Positions 1-30,737 of a stretch of 64,000 nt of DNA are shown here, one piece after another. This DNA comes from Amoebidium appalachense (taxonomy: Eukaryota; Ichthyosporea): contig CAVNZM010000008.1 of assembly GCA_963693365.1 (NCBI GenBank), positions 1,736,001-1,800,000 of the forward strand. Reading direction: 5' to 3'. Each line of letters opens with the position of its first letter. Within the stretch, counting starts at the first letter, position 1. The notes beneath the pieces were generated by a model. It did no database searches and was not told the origin of the DNA. It saw only the letters and a program-made list of their open reading frames with translations. The translations under genes were made by a program, and so were the position numbers.

Positions 1-98
1 CCGTGACACACAGCCCACCCTCCCCACCCCCCCTTTGTACACACACACACGCACACACGCACACACACACACACACATGCACACACACAAACACACAA

Positions 99-135
<37 letters not shown>

Positions 136-290
136 GTCACACACACACACACACACGCACACGCACACACACACACGCACACACATTCACACACACGCAC
201 ACGCACGCACACACACACACACGCACACACGCACAGTCACGGGTGCACTGACGCACACACCGTCACACACACACACGGCATCCAAGTACA
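1..290. repeat. (CA)n microsatellite, left edge
   Basis: Nearly pure CA dinucleotide with scattered CG and CCGTCACAC interruptions, continuing to the left edge. The open frames here read His-Thr repeats and are low-complexity artefacts. No gene signal is seen. Confidence 0.95.
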
Positions 291-359
291 CAGTGATTTC
301 CCGCCCAGACCTACCTTCCCCATTTTTTTGTCCAAGGGGGCCTTCCGCTTAGGCTAGCA

Positions 360-830
360 AAATATTGCAATATCACCGCAATAACACGCAAACCACACGT
401 AGCACAGGTATGTATCACCTGCCCAGCAGAAATAACACTGTGGTATTCAAATTACCACCAAAGTAACACGACATGCGAAATAACACGAAGATATTATTGT
501 GGTATCACCGGCAGTACCACGGTGATATCGTTGAGATATTCCCTATGTTTCCAATGGCGGTATCACCAAGATATCACGAACGAAATTGCCGGAAATATCA
601 CTGCGATATCACCGTGTGGATGCATGTGATATCACCGTACTACTCCAGTATATCACCATCTAGGGGTACAGTCGCTCGCGGGGCATACCGGTGGTGATTT
701 GGTTATATCACCGTACTATCTCCAGTATCACCGGGTCCGGTCTGAATCCCAGGCGCGGATCCCGCGGTGATATCGGGTGATATTACAGTAATATCACACC
801 GCGGTGATATCACCAATCGCTATTGCGCGA
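360..830. repeat. Degenerate TATCACCG / CGGTGATA repeat cluster
   Basis: The motif TATCACC and its complement GGTGATA recur about fifteen times, some as back-to-back palindromes such as CCGCGGTGATATCACC near 800. Spacing is irregular (10-40 bp), so this is a decayed satellite or palindrome-rich repeat rather than a clean tandem array. The stretch 830-1463 contains an A-run at 1320-1338 and no recognisable gene apart from the presumed 5' leader of the next gene. Confidence 0.7.
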
Positions 831-1463
831 TATAGGGTATTTATTTCTGCATCCACCCGTTACGATTAAGAAATTGTCCGTTACGATTGGCCAAAGGGCG
901 GTATGTACGGTTAACTTTCTGGCGAACGTTAACCCCAGCCCAACCCTGCAGGGCCCAGCCGGACCGGGCGGGGAGGGGGATGATCGGGGGTCACCGGGAG
1001 CTTTTCTCTGATTAAATTTTTTTTTTTTTTCAAAGTAAGTTTTCAGCAACCGTGAGGGATACCAGCAGCTCACTGACACATGTTCACCTTTAAATGATAG
1101 AAAATACAAAAACAAAATTTGACTCTTTTTGACTCAAGTATTGGCTTTGCTTACCAGCTATATATTACAGATATTGTTAATTTTATGTAAATTATTTGCG
1201 TATTTGCACAAGCCCCTACCTCTTTGAATTGCCATTGGGGGTACCTGGTTTGTGTTTTTATCCAATCAAATGCGACTAACACCCGAGGTTTCCAAAAAGC
1301 CATCCGCTCAAGTGAACACAAAAAAAAAAAAAAAAAAACGCTTTCAACTTGCAAGCAAGCACTTTGCACGGTATTTTCTCCACACAGTTTTCACTTGAAC
1401 AAAACATCAGAGATCTAGAGAGCCCCTATATACTATATTCTCGCTTTGGCACAGGTTGGCAAT

Positions 1464-2419
1464 ATGGCTGAGAAAGGCGCGTATGCTGACACCCTCCAGC
1501 GCAACGCGGAGAATGCTCCCCCTGCTTACAGCGAAGCCTCTGGGCCTTTAACCGTGGTGCTTGGAGGTACGCGTACGTGTGGGTGTATGCGCGCGCGCGT
1601 GTGTGCGTGTCCCTCTAGACTTACTGCCTCTCTCTTTATCCCTCTTTCTGTGTGTGTATGCTTCTGTGTGCTTGTGTCTCTGTGGGCACGTGTGTGTGTA
1701 CGTGTGCGCGTAGGTTTTTTGCTCATTCTCCCTCGCTCTTCCTCTCTCTCCCTCTCTCTCTCTCTCCCCCCCCCCCCCTCCCCCCCCCCCTTCTCTCTCT
1801 CCCGCCCCCCCTCTCTCTCTTTCTCTCTGTGTGTGTGCGCGCACGCGGATGTGCAATGTGTGCGTGTGTGCGTGCGGGCATGTGCAGCGCGAGTGTGTGC
1901 ACGTGTGTGCGTGTGTGTCTGTATGCACTTTGCTGCGTTGCCCTTTACACATTTGAAACTGCACAGGAACAGTCAGAGTTTTACCTTTTTAAAATTTCAG
2001 TTCCTTCTGTAAAGCCCTTTTGTCAGGGCGTGGCCACTGACTAAATTTTTTCTCTGTCTGCCAAAATTCTTTCTCCTTTGTGCATCTATGTTTGCGGTTC
2101 TCATCGACTCTTGCCTCCGTTTTTAGCAACTCAGGGGCATACACCACTCCGTGCAGCTCATACAGCGTGTACAGAGTTTGGCCCTCCCCCGCCCTCCCCC
2201 TGGGATTCCTCTCTCCTGTTTCATTTCCCTCCTCAACTCTTGGCTCCTGTCTCTGCCGCATTTGGTGACTAGTTACGGTTAGCCTCCCCTCCCTCCCCCT
2301 CCCTCCTCCCCCCCCCCCCCCCTTCCCCCCCCCTTCTCCCCACTTCCCGCCATCATGCAACACTGCCACCATACTTTCTTGGTGCATCTTCGTATTTTGT
2401 GGCAGTGTGTACGAGATTA

Positions 2420-2454
<35 letters not shown>

Positions 2455-2957
2455 ACACAGATAAGACACACCAGCTGCAGCCGCCTGAGTCGCCCATTGT
2501 CCATTTCGGGAGCCAGTATGTGTTTCCAAAGACCACAGGCTTCACTCTCACTGAGAGGGCACGCCTTCTGCACGACAACGAAGGAGAGATAAAAGATGAG
2601 GATGGTAACACCCTCTATACGTATAAGATCAAGGCGGGTAGCTGGACATGGAGGACTACAATTTGTGATAGGCAGGGTAAGACCATTGCAACATCAAGAG
2701 CTACAAAGGGCGCTTCGTGGACTTCGAGGAGATTTGTGATGGACCCGGAGATGGAAAATACACGCATGCAGGTGTGGATGCACTCTGCTTGTTAGCTGTG
2801 TGTGATTCTGTTCCTACGTTCACTTGTACACAGATGCCCACTCACACTCCACACTCACGTGCCCGTGTCCGTGCCCAAGCATGCACAACACACAGTCCTG
2901 TTCTTGTTGTTTTCGCGCTCATGTTAGGTTGATGGCTGCCCAAGCATGTGTCCTCCC

Positions 2958-3001
<44 letters not shown>

Positions 3002-3080
3002 CCGCCCGCACTTTGCTGCATGCCACCCTTTGCACTGCCCTATTGCCGTCGTTGTGTGCGTTTCAAGTGCCACTGATCCC

Positions 3081-3134
<54 letters not shown>

Positions 3135-3757
3135 CGCACACACACACACATTCCAAAAAAAAAGCAGTAGAAGAAGATGTACTAAAGTGTGTGTGTGTGT
3201 CTGTGGAAGTGGAGGAGGGGGTGAGAACGGGGGAAGAAATACTCATACAGACAAAAGAAATGAGGAGATGAACGAAATAAACCCAAGCCCACCTGCCTTG
3301 GAGCCTTACATAACGAGCTCAAATCAGCACACACAGACATTCACACCGTCACAAGGGATCACCTGCACACACTTTCGTTATTGGGGTAGGGATCGAGGGG
3401 AAACAGGTGTGTGTGGATTGTGGGCCCGGGGGGGGGGGGGGGGGGGGGGGGGTATAAGATTATCTCCTTGGAACGTGAACTTTGAAGAGGTGAGGGAAGG
3501 GGGCGGTGGTAGTCATAATTACGAGATAAAAGCCCTCGAATAAGACTGCGAGACAGGTGAAAACACAAGCATTGACACCCGCATTTTATAATTGCAGGTG
3601 AACTATCCAAGGATGTTTGAGTTTGAGACGTCTCTGCTGGAAAAACCAGTGCCTTATGACAAGGCCAGGGATGCGTTTTTGGAGGCGGAAAAGAAGGGGA
3701 ATAGCCCCGTATTGTTGGTGCTGCTGAAGGGGTTCTGGGGATGCAGGTGTGTGTGTG

Positions 3758-3813
<56 letters not shown>

Positions 3814-4142
3814 ATGGGGGGCGGGGGGCGGGGGGCGGGGGGAAAGATGGGGGGGGGGGGGGGGGGGGGGTTGCAAGTGCTGTTTGGAGTGCACACGTGC
3901 GTGTGTATATACATGGTTTCTTTTGTTATTTCTGCGTGCTTGTGCGCATCTCTTGTAGCTACCACCTGTGTATGAGTATGTAGACACGTGATCTGGTATG
4001 GGATATCGAAGATAAGTGATACCAAATCCTTTTTTTTTTTTTTTTTTTTTGGGGGGGGGGGGGGGGAGGGGGGGGGGGGAGAATGCTCAGTTCCTACGTG
4101 ATGTGCCTGACTCACACACACGTTTACCAGTAGATGACGATA

Positions 4143-4197
<55 letters not shown>

Positions 4198-4727
4198 AGG
4201 GTAGAGGGTGTGTGTGTGTGAAGGCGGGGAGGGGGGGGGGGGGGGAGGGGTGGTAAGAGGAACAGCTCTATGCTGGATATCTTCTCAGCCCATTCGTCCC
4301 CCTTTGCTCAGCCGCTCTTTGTCTCTCTTTGCTCTCTGCCTCTGGCCCGTGCTCATATAAAAAAGGTTGAGAGGAAGGCGGGGAGGTGTGTGTGTGTGTG
4401 ATTTTGGAGGGGGGAAAGGGGGGGGGGACGGAGGGGAGGAAGGAGATTAACTTGATCATGGTCCCTTCCCCGCTCTCCCCTACCCCCCCCCCCCCCCCCC
4501 CCCCCCCTTCTTTTTCTACCCACAGGCAAGCCATCACGGATGCGAGTGGGCGGTTGCTTGCGGTGGTGAAGGAATCCATCGGGTTCACGACCAGCACCTA
4601 TGACGTCATTATATGCACTAACGTGGACACGCTATTGGTTCTTACGACCATCATGATGGTGCACCAGATATGCGAAGAGGAGGAGGCGGGTGGGAGTAAC
4701 CCTACCCCTAGTGCCCCTTCGAGTTGA
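1464..4727 (+). CDS. LURP-one-related / tubby-C-like protein, 4 exons
   Basis: Exons 1464-1566, 2461-2771, 3598-3746 and 4526-4727 join in phase to 254 codons plus TAG. Exon 1 starts MAEKGAYADT and has a Pro-rich PPAYSE stretch. Exons 2-4 carry the LURP-one/DUF567 pattern: DEDGNTLYTYKI, then TTICDRQGKTIAT (the D.xG turn), FEFETS, KGFWG..AITDASGRLLAVV and TSTYDVIICTNVDTLLVL, which matches the family's closing strand and helix. Family members adopt the tubby/phospholipid-scramblase 12-strand barrel with a central helix; molecular function is poorly known, so none is assigned. All introns are packed with C-runs, (GT)n and (CA)n. Intron 3 begins in (GT)n directly at the donor. A second open frame near 2700-2771 (GPGDGKYTHA) was considered, but only the chosen frame keeps phase across both splice sites. 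Confidence is high for the gene, moderate for exact exon edges. Confidence 0.78.
2340..2422 (+). repeat. Possible copy of the intron repeat, LURP gene intron 1
   Basis: The run from CACCATACTTTCTTGG to GATTATAACCC resembles the 3' end of the dispersed intron repeat seen in the ZnT and RGS genes. It is followed by a C-run and the exon 2 acceptor at 2460. The match is weaker than among the other copies. Confidence 0.35.
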
Positions 4728-4764
4728 ATGGAATGTGGGGAAATACAAAAAAGGATATCTCTTG

Positions 4765-5060
4765 ATTAATTGGTGGTGGTGTTGGATAACCAGAAGAAAG
4801 ATTGTGTTAGATAGCCAGAATAAGGGTGATTGGCCGGAATATTGGTAACGGTGGATATCAAAAATATTGGTGAATGTGGGTAGCCAGTATAATGGTCATG
4901 GTGCACATGGGTAGCCAGAATATTGGAGAATATTAATATTGGTAATGGTGGATCGCTAGAATATTGGGGGATATTGGTAATGGTGGATAGCCAGAATATT
5001 GGTAAATATTGGTAATGGTGGATAGCCAGAATAAGGATAGATCTAAATAGCCAGATAGGT
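4765..5060. repeat. Degenerate tandem repeat, core ATAGCCAGAATATTGG
   Basis: About nine imperfect copies of a 25-40 bp unit containing GGTAATGGTGGATAGCCAG and AATATTGG lie just downstream of the LURP-type gene. From 5060 to 6020 there is no convincing gene, only (GT)n-rich DNA at 5620-5790 and AT-rich sequence. Confidence 0.75.
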
Positions 5061-6022
5061 GAATGTTTTATAGCCGAATAAGATTAAGATGGATACTAGA
5101 TAGCCAGAGGTGTTGCGTTGCCTTGTTGGGTGTTCAAACTATCATTTTACTGGTTGTATTTCAGGCGAATGTGGTGGGTGTGCTGGATGTGCTTGTTCTC
5201 AGGTCCCAGCTGGGTGGCTTTGCGTCTCATGAACCACAACTTAGTTATTACTGAGGAAAATTGCAAGAGGCTCGGATGCTACTTGAGATATGCGGAAGTT
5301 TGTACGCGGTATGTAGTTAGTTGTGGGATAGAAGAGAGCGGTAGAGTGTGCCTTGACGGCTCTGTATTTATTGCTTATTAAGTCTGTAATTTGTTATAGG
5401 TGCAGCGTGTCTAAACATTTCTGGGAGGCAATCATGCGGTGTATGTCAGCGTGTGAAACTGTAAATCAATGGGCATTAATTTGCGATACGTTTGTTAGAT
5501 ATACTGGTAGATAATGTACAGTGGTTGCAAATAAACTAGGTGCTCGAGAGATAACTATGCTCGTCTCTCACAGTGTCAACACGCTACGCAGATACCAATC
5601 CAATTGGTTTATTTTCTTTTCTGTGTGTGTGTATGTGTGAACGTGTTATCTGTGTGTGTATGCGCGCACATGTGCTGTGTGTGCGGTCGACGGTGTGTGT
5701 ATGTGTCTGTGTGTGTGTGTGTGTGCGTGCGTGTGTGTACATGTGTATGTGTGTATTTGCATGTCCGTGTGCGTCTACGATACAAAACTCTGATCATGAG
5801 TGCGACCAGTTGAATCACGTGCAATATGGTGACTGTTCGTTACGTTGCACGTACACGTTGGCCTTGCGACTTGTGCTCTGTGGCCGTGCATGTGTAATGT
5901 TATGTAATCACACGTGCAAGAGTGTAACCACATATGTAAACGTGTACTTACATGCCGTGGAAGTGTGTCTCATATCGAAAGTCAGGTGCTTTCTGACTCA
6001 TATGAGTACTGGTTACTATATC

Positions 6023-6330
6023 AGGCTAGTCGTTCAACAACATACTAATTGACTATATTTAAGTCCGATAGGATGAAATTGCTTTCTAGATATTATTTTC
6101 ACCGCCAATGTATATTATGAAGGCTAGTCGATCAACAACAAAACTAATTAGAATATACTATAATCATTGACGTCCGAGGATGAAATTATGTGCTAAATGT
6201 GAATTTCGTACCACCAATTAATATTCGTACTTTTTTCTTCTTTTCCTGCACTGCCAGGCTGGTCGATCAACAACTTAACTAGTACTGCTTGGCTAAAATA
6301 AAGTCCGATAGATTGAAATTACTATAAATC
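6023..6330. repeat. Three spaced copies of a GTCGATCAACAAC motif, 3' flank of the esterase gene
   Basis: GGCTAGTCGTTCAACAAC (6023), GGCTAGTCGATCAACAAC (6121) and GGCTGGTCGATCAACAAC (6257) are each followed by ACTAATT/ACTAGT and then AAGTCCGATAGG-type sequence. A related block occurs at about 20745, beside the duplicated last exon of the esterase, so the repeat travelled with that exon or is part of its 3' UTR. Confidence 0.65.
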
Positions 6331-6455
6331 ACTATACTATAATACTATGAATCAAACTTTTGTATGTCATGATCCTATGAGTCTTAAATTAGGCAAAATA
6401 TACCTACAGTATTATACAATAGATGCCACAATCGAGCCATGCGCATTTATAAGCC

Positions 6456-20720
<14,265 letters not shown>

Positions 20721-20729
20721 ATGTAATCG

Positions 20730-21000
20730 ATATCGATTAGCAACATTTCAAGTCTGTCGACAACATACTACCCGACTATAAAAAAAGTCAGATAGGAAGA
20801 AGCATATATTATAAGTATCAAACAACTATTAGGCAAAGTATAATCATAGATGCCACAAACGAGCCAGTAATTATTAGCCTCAGCCGGCGAAGCAGCACGC
20901 CGGGCACGGATAAGGTACCTCCTGCATAAGTGGCTACCTCCTGCATAAGTAGGCCGCTATTCTTGCGCTCATACCAGTCCTTGTGTGCCTGTGTGATGGT
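20730..21000 (-). pseudogene. Broken duplicate of the esterase last exon and 3' flank
   Basis: On the minus strand TQAHKDWYERKNSGLLMQEV matches the end of the intact gene (TQAHKDWYERKNNGLVMREV at about 6553-6494). A 19-bp tandem duplication (units 20916-20934 and 20935-20953) then shifts the frame; removing one unit restores VPYPC..CC and a TGA, as in the intact gene. Similarity continues into the 3' flank (ATAGATGCCACAA, the GTC.ACAACATACTA block). Similarity stops upstream of the TQAHKDW segment, so no catalytic His or earlier exon is present. This is a partial segmental duplication. Confidence 0.8.
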
Positions 21001-21422
21001 GCACAAACAACATTGAAATGCAGAGTGTGGGGGAACACCAACACGATCGGGACGTTTCCTTTTCCTTCCAAAGTTTGTCTCTCGTTCGTTAGTTTCGGAC
21101 AAGTTTTAGACAACAAAAACAGTAAGAATAGAGCCTTGGTATTAGAGGAGTGGCTTTCTGCTCGTGGTTGTGTTGGCCCAGGGCAAGAACACACTCTTTT
21201 TCCACAGTAAAACAGCGCGGTGCACAAGTGCGCGCGCGTGCACACACACACACACACACACGCAGACACACACACACACACACGCGCGCGCACACACAAC
21301 TAAGCAGAGGCTGAGTCTACGGCTGTCGAAAAGCTCCCCCCCCCCCCCCCCCCCCCTCCTCCTCCCCTCTCCATCGGGCCCTTCCAGGAGCCCGGCTCAC
21401 CAACCGTCCACCCACACATACA

Positions 21423-21467
<45 letters not shown>

Positions 21468-21913
21468 CACCACCCCACCCCACACCACCCTAGCCCATCC
21501 CTACGCAGGCCTACCCACCATACCCCACCGTGCTTCTCCCCTCCCATCCCAAACTGTTCAGCAGTGTGCTGTAACGGTCAGCCGTCAGTGCCCACACCGA
21601 CAAGTGCCACCGGAGAGTAGTCGATTGTTGTGCAGGATGCTCAAGTTCTCCGTGGCAGGCTGTCTTAAACAGTAAGTCCACTCATTTCTCTCCCTCCCCC
21701 CCCCCCCTCTCTCTCTCTCTCCCCCCCTTCCCCCCCCCCCCTCTCTCCCCCCCCCTCCACACCCTCCCCCCCCCCCCCTCTCTCTCTCTGTGTGTATGCC
21801 TGTCTGTCTGCCTGTCTCCCTCTCTTTCCAACCCCTCCCCCCTTCACTTACACACACACAAACAAACACGTGTGCGCACGTGCACGCACGCACACACACA
21901 CACTCACACACAC

Positions 21914-21944
<31 letters not shown>

Positions 21945-22099
21945 AACTCATACATGCACAAACTCGCTCTCTCTTTTTCTTTTGCTATCTCTCAGAGCCT
22001 TATCCTCTTTTTTTGAGTGCTATCCTTTTCCTACCTTAGATCTCCCTTGATCTGCTCCCCCCTCCTCCTCCCACCTTTCGCCTCCGTCTATCCCAGCTC

Positions 22100-24591
22100 A
22101 AGTCACAGTGGGGTAGAGTTGATGTATGTGTATGCTATGCAGAAACACCCTATATATATGCGCCTATTAGAATCTGCACAAGCCAGACCAGATTCACATC
22201 TCGTACTAGATACATGCACTAACTTTATTGTTGATGATTTAATAGATCTCGCTGATTATGCTGGTGGTTGTAGGAAGGAATATCCCAATGCTCTCTTGTT
22301 ACCAAACACCACTCCCGCTAGACTAGGTGAGCCCCTGTCTCAAAAGGAAAGCTTGCGCCGGCTTGCTAGTATGAATCGATTTGGCCCCCCTGCTCGTATT
22401 ATTGGGGATACGTATACCACTGGAGACCCCCTCATAGACTCTGATAAGTATTTCTCGGAACTGTTTAAAGATAGGACCCCCGCTTAGAAACCTATTGTGT
22501 GACCTGTAGACCCATCTATCCCCATAGAATCGATCCTCCCCTTTTTCAGTCCCGATACCATATGGTCTGTGATATCTAGTTATAGCTCTAGTAAGTCTTG
22601 TGGACCTGATGGACTTCCTGCTGGGTTTCTTAAAATCCTTGTTCCTTCCTACCCACAAAAGGAAAGTGATCCTGCTATTAAACCTGATCTTACTATTATG
22701 TTAAGCTCTCTCTTTTCTTGCTGTGTTAAATGTGGACATGTCCCGTCATCTTGGTTAGATACCTTAGTGATCCCCATAGTTAAGAAGGACTCTGGGGGCC
22801 CCATATCATCTTTTCGCCCCATCACACTAACCCAGGTTGTTCGTAGATTCTTTGAAGCTTGCTTACTTAGGTTATTTGCACATCACCCTAGGTTTCAATC
22901 TATTCTTCACATACACCCATGCGAATCCGCTTTTCGTAAGAACAATTCATGTTATGTTCAAATAACGGCATTGCACGATTCTATGCAAGTTGGTGCACGA
23001 TATGTTGGCTTTATTGATTGGAAAACTGCTTACGATTCTGTCTCCGCTGGTCTCTTATGGGTAAAGCTTGCTGCACGGGGTGTACCACACTGCATTGGTG
23101 TTCTGTTAGAAGCACTCTTGTCTCAAACCTATGGTAGAGCTGTGGTTAATGGGCATCTTTCATATGGTTTTGCTCGTACTAGAGGTCTCTTGCAGGGTTC
23201 ATTGCTTAGCCCCTTTTTGTTTAACCTATTTATAGATGATTTGGCAGTCAAGATTTATGCCGAAAATGATGACACTATCAATAACTTTCCGCCTGCACTT
23301 CTCTATGCTGATGATCTGTCCCTCCTTGCCCGTACCCCTAGACGCCTGCAAAGATTGTTCGATGTAGTGTCAGAGTGGTGCAAGGCAAACCTTATGACCC
23401 TTAACATAGACAAATGTGGTGTTCTTGTACCTGATATAGCTAACAATTTACACACATTTACATTGTCATCTAAACCTGTACCTATAATTCCAGAATACAA
23501 ATATCTTGGTGTTCCGGTTAATTCTGTTGGTGTTATGTTTTCTCATATGGTCGAAAAGAGGGTAGAGTTGGCTCGTAAGCGGTTAGCTTTCTTCTCGGCT
23601 AATATTTTTAAAGACACACCCATCCATCCTTCTATTAGACTTACATTTATTCGCACTTTTGTCTTCCCGGCATGTGAATATGGTTTACCCCTTCTCGCCG
23701 CTTGGATCAAGAAAGAGAGAACTTCTGAGAGCGCTTAAACCCTTGGCAAATTTCCTTGAAGCATAAGTTGCCTTCTTTCTAACTAACAACTGTTGTAAAC
23801 CTGGGCCTGCAACGCTCTCGATATATGGTCTGGCCCCAATAGCTGCTAGAGTATCCCATCTCGCGCTGAAATTCAATAAGCACATAAGCCGCTTAAAGAA
23901 GTATTTGCCCTCCCATTCTCTCTTCTCTATCCGACCTGTCCCCTCCTCACCTCTCCCCTCTTTCCTTCCCTCTCTCTCTCCTTCTCCCCCGGGCACAAAT
24001 ACAAATAAACCCCGCAAAAGTGTGCGTGTGACTTTGGACTGCCACTTACTTATTAAACATGTACACAATCACAAGATAATCACGCAGTATAACAAATGGA
24101 AAAAGATACCACACGACACTAGACCCGATGAAAGCAGACACCTTGAAAAACTAAGCCTTATGTCTCGTTTTATATATAATGACCGCCTTAGCCATATTGC
24201 CAAATATGGCACTCGCAAATGTATAACACCTAAATACATATTACCTTCCTGTAGAACTGGTCTTCCTCTAGCTGATGGTATTATTGATCAATTACCACGC
24301 TTTTACTGTACACGTGCTATACAGTGGAGATCTAATAAGTATAAGGTGGCATCGTTTGCATGCCCAAACAACACACACACACACCAGTTTAAACGGTCAT
24401 GTATCGCCAAATGTAGTTTGATAGACCACATAATACCGCAACACACACACGTCACATTCACAACAGACACCCAGAAAGATAGCCTACCTGTAAATTACAA
24501 CATCCTTGATTTTATACTAAACACGCGTAACTACGACCTGTTTATTAGGTGTATTGATTGGCTTGAGAAACACATCATTACAAAATTCTAG
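22100..24591 (+). mobile_element. Decayed non-LTR (LINE-type) retrotransposon, reverse transcriptase region
   Basis: RT landmarks on one frame: GPDGLPAGF, SFRPITLTQ, FIDWKTAYDSV (motif A Asp), RGLLQGSLLSPFLFNLFIDD (motif B), LLYADDLSLLA (motif C, YADD intact), NIDKCGVL and YKYLGVPV. The preceding linker (22126-22484) is in the same frame but is cut by TAG at 22485 and TGA at 22500. After about 23700 the frame shifts, and stops occur before the C-terminal part resumes in another frame (23905-24591), ending in a Cys/His motif CIAKC..DH...H. No endonuclease domain is seen upstream, so the copy is 5'-truncated or its start has diverged. It is followed directly by (CA)n. No target-site duplication was identified. 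Confidence 0.88.
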
Positions 24592-24612
24592 CGCACGCAC
24601 GCGCGCGCCGCG

Positions 24613-24748
<136 letters not shown>

Positions 24749-24849
24749 CCAGCTGATACCGAGTGTCCCAGGGGAGCCCCCCCCCCCCCCCCCCCCCCCC
24801 CACCCAAAAAAAAAAAATAAAATAAAAAAAAAATAAAAAAAAAATAACG

Positions 24850-25298
24850 GGGAACCCCAACTAATTGATTTTTCTTAGTCTTTATGGTATCCCGTAGAGA
24901 AAGTAAACCCTGATATATAGTCATCACCCGACATCTATGTACGTGATCATGATATACCGCTGAGGGGATATTCCGAGCAAAACCCCCCCATACCTGAGAC
25001 TGGTCTCTCTTTGCCTCGAGTAAACAGCGTAAACCCCTAAATCATATGCTCTTTAAAATATATATGGGTCATGCATATTTGTGACCCTATTGTACATGTG
25101 TCGCCGTGTTTGTTTACCACTTAGCGCAACCTGACCGCTGTGGAGTACGGCCGACCAGACCGTTTTAAAGAAAATAGTGTGAGACGCGTACCGCAGGTTT
25201 GGTGTCGGCCAACATGCTCAATTACAGCGCCCCTAAGGCCATCCCCGCCCCCCCCCCCCCTCCCCCCCCCCTCCCCCCACCCCCTCCCCCCCCCCCCT

Positions 25299-25337
<39 letters not shown>

Positions 25338-25735
25338 TGTTCGAGGGACCACTGAGCGTCGAGTTCGTATCACTGTGTATGCGGGCTAATATTGGTCCAC
25401 GGCAGCTAGCTGGGCATCATGGTTTAAACCTTGAAGTCTGTATGTCAGCCGCAGTATGTATTGCGTATGTACAGTAGCTACACCACACCAGACCACTTTC
25501 TGCTGAGCAATTCCTCCAGACGCAGGCATCTCTGCCCGCGCAGAAGAAGTTACTGTATTCTGCTCATGTCAGCTGCTCATGACCGCAGCAGAATAAACTG
25601 CCAATCGATATCAGGGATATCGATTCCGACACATATGTGCCTTTGTACGTACACGTTGTACGTGTGTGCGTGTGTACGATACACAGTACGGGCGCGCGCG
25701 CCGTGTGTGTGTGTGTACCACGGGGTGTGTGTGTG

Positions 25736-25769
<34 letters not shown>

Positions 25770-25839
25770 TGTGTGTGTGTGCGTGTGTGTGTCTGTCTGT
25801 GTGTGTGTGCGTGTGTGTGTGTGTGTGTGTGCGTGTGTG

Positions 25840-25893
<54 letters not shown>

Positions 25894-26504
25894 TACGTGT
25901 ACACATGCACGTTGTGATGAATCATCATGAATTCGTGCCGACGTCCACACCGTGATAAACCGTTCCACCGTGATGGTATTGTAGGCATCGGTGTCTGCAT
26001 GGCTGTAAAGTATACACACATACAGTTGGCATTTAAGTTTCTTTAAATCACTGGGGCTTTGTACAAAGCCTGAATTTCAACTGTGGTAGTAGAACTCGTT
26101 CTTCTGTACGTACAGTTCAACAGTGAAGTTGTCTACATGATTCTTTTTTTTCCTTTCTTTTTTTTGGCCGTTTCATAAAAGATTAACCATAATTGCATAA
26201 CGGGCATTTGTTTCAGCACCGCCCGTCGCGAACGTCAAATGCACATACCGCAGCATGCAAAGGCAGCAATCATGTTATGACTTATGAGTGTGATTCTCTG
26301 AGCTCGCTTCTCAATAGAAGATTTCAGAAACGTTCCGTTGCACTTTTATTTGGGTAAGTTCCGGCTCCACGGGAGGATTCTGAGAAGACATTTACAACGT
26401 ACCCACTTAAGCATCATGCCATACACAGCCCGGTCTAAAGACCATCGTGAATCCTGCACCTCTACATTACAGCTGACCCCCCCCCCCCCCCCCCCCCCCC
26501 CCAA

Positions 26505-26600
<96 letters not shown>

Positions 26601-26968
26601 CCCCCCCTCAAACCACCACCACCACCAACTGCAACACCACTAAAGAAAAAGAAAAAAAACCCTGCACACCAACAAATCAAAGCAGGAAGCGGCTATTTTG
26701 AAAAAGACTGGGGAGGAGGAAGGAGGAGATCTAGAGGAGGGGTGGCCGGGGGAACTCTCTATCCATTGGCACGTACTTCAAACATGTCTTACGCTGCGCT
26801 TCTCACGCATGTTTTAAACTACTAACACCTATTTATGCACTTCATTACACACGCATCTTTCTAATCTTTCCCTAAACTATCGCTGTAATCATACACACAT
26901 GCCGTGCATGCCGTGTTTCAATTAATTTATAAATTATATCAATTAAAATTTAGTAGCAACAGCTAAAA
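24850..26968. other. Intergenic DNA, no convincing gene
   Basis: Contains a C-run field (25247-25336), impure (GT)n at 25725-25890, a C-run at 26478-26502 and (CA)n at 26510-26596. A short frame after the first C-run (VFEGPLSVEFVSLCMRANIG) looks protein-like but has no start, partner exon or family match. The region just above 26969 is the presumed 3' flank of the next gene on the minus strand. Confidence 0.4.

Positions 26969-30737
<3,769 letters not shown>

Noticed and set aside
2717-2932. Alternative frame in LURP-type exon 2 (IKSYKGRFVDFEEICDGPG)
   Set aside because: It looks protein-like, but an in-frame TGA lies shortly upstream and only the other frame gives the LURP motifs with correct phase at both splice sites.
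4728-6455. Origin, promoter island or RNA gene in the repeat-rich spacer
   Set aside because: Only degenerate tandem repeats and microsatellite DNA could be supported.
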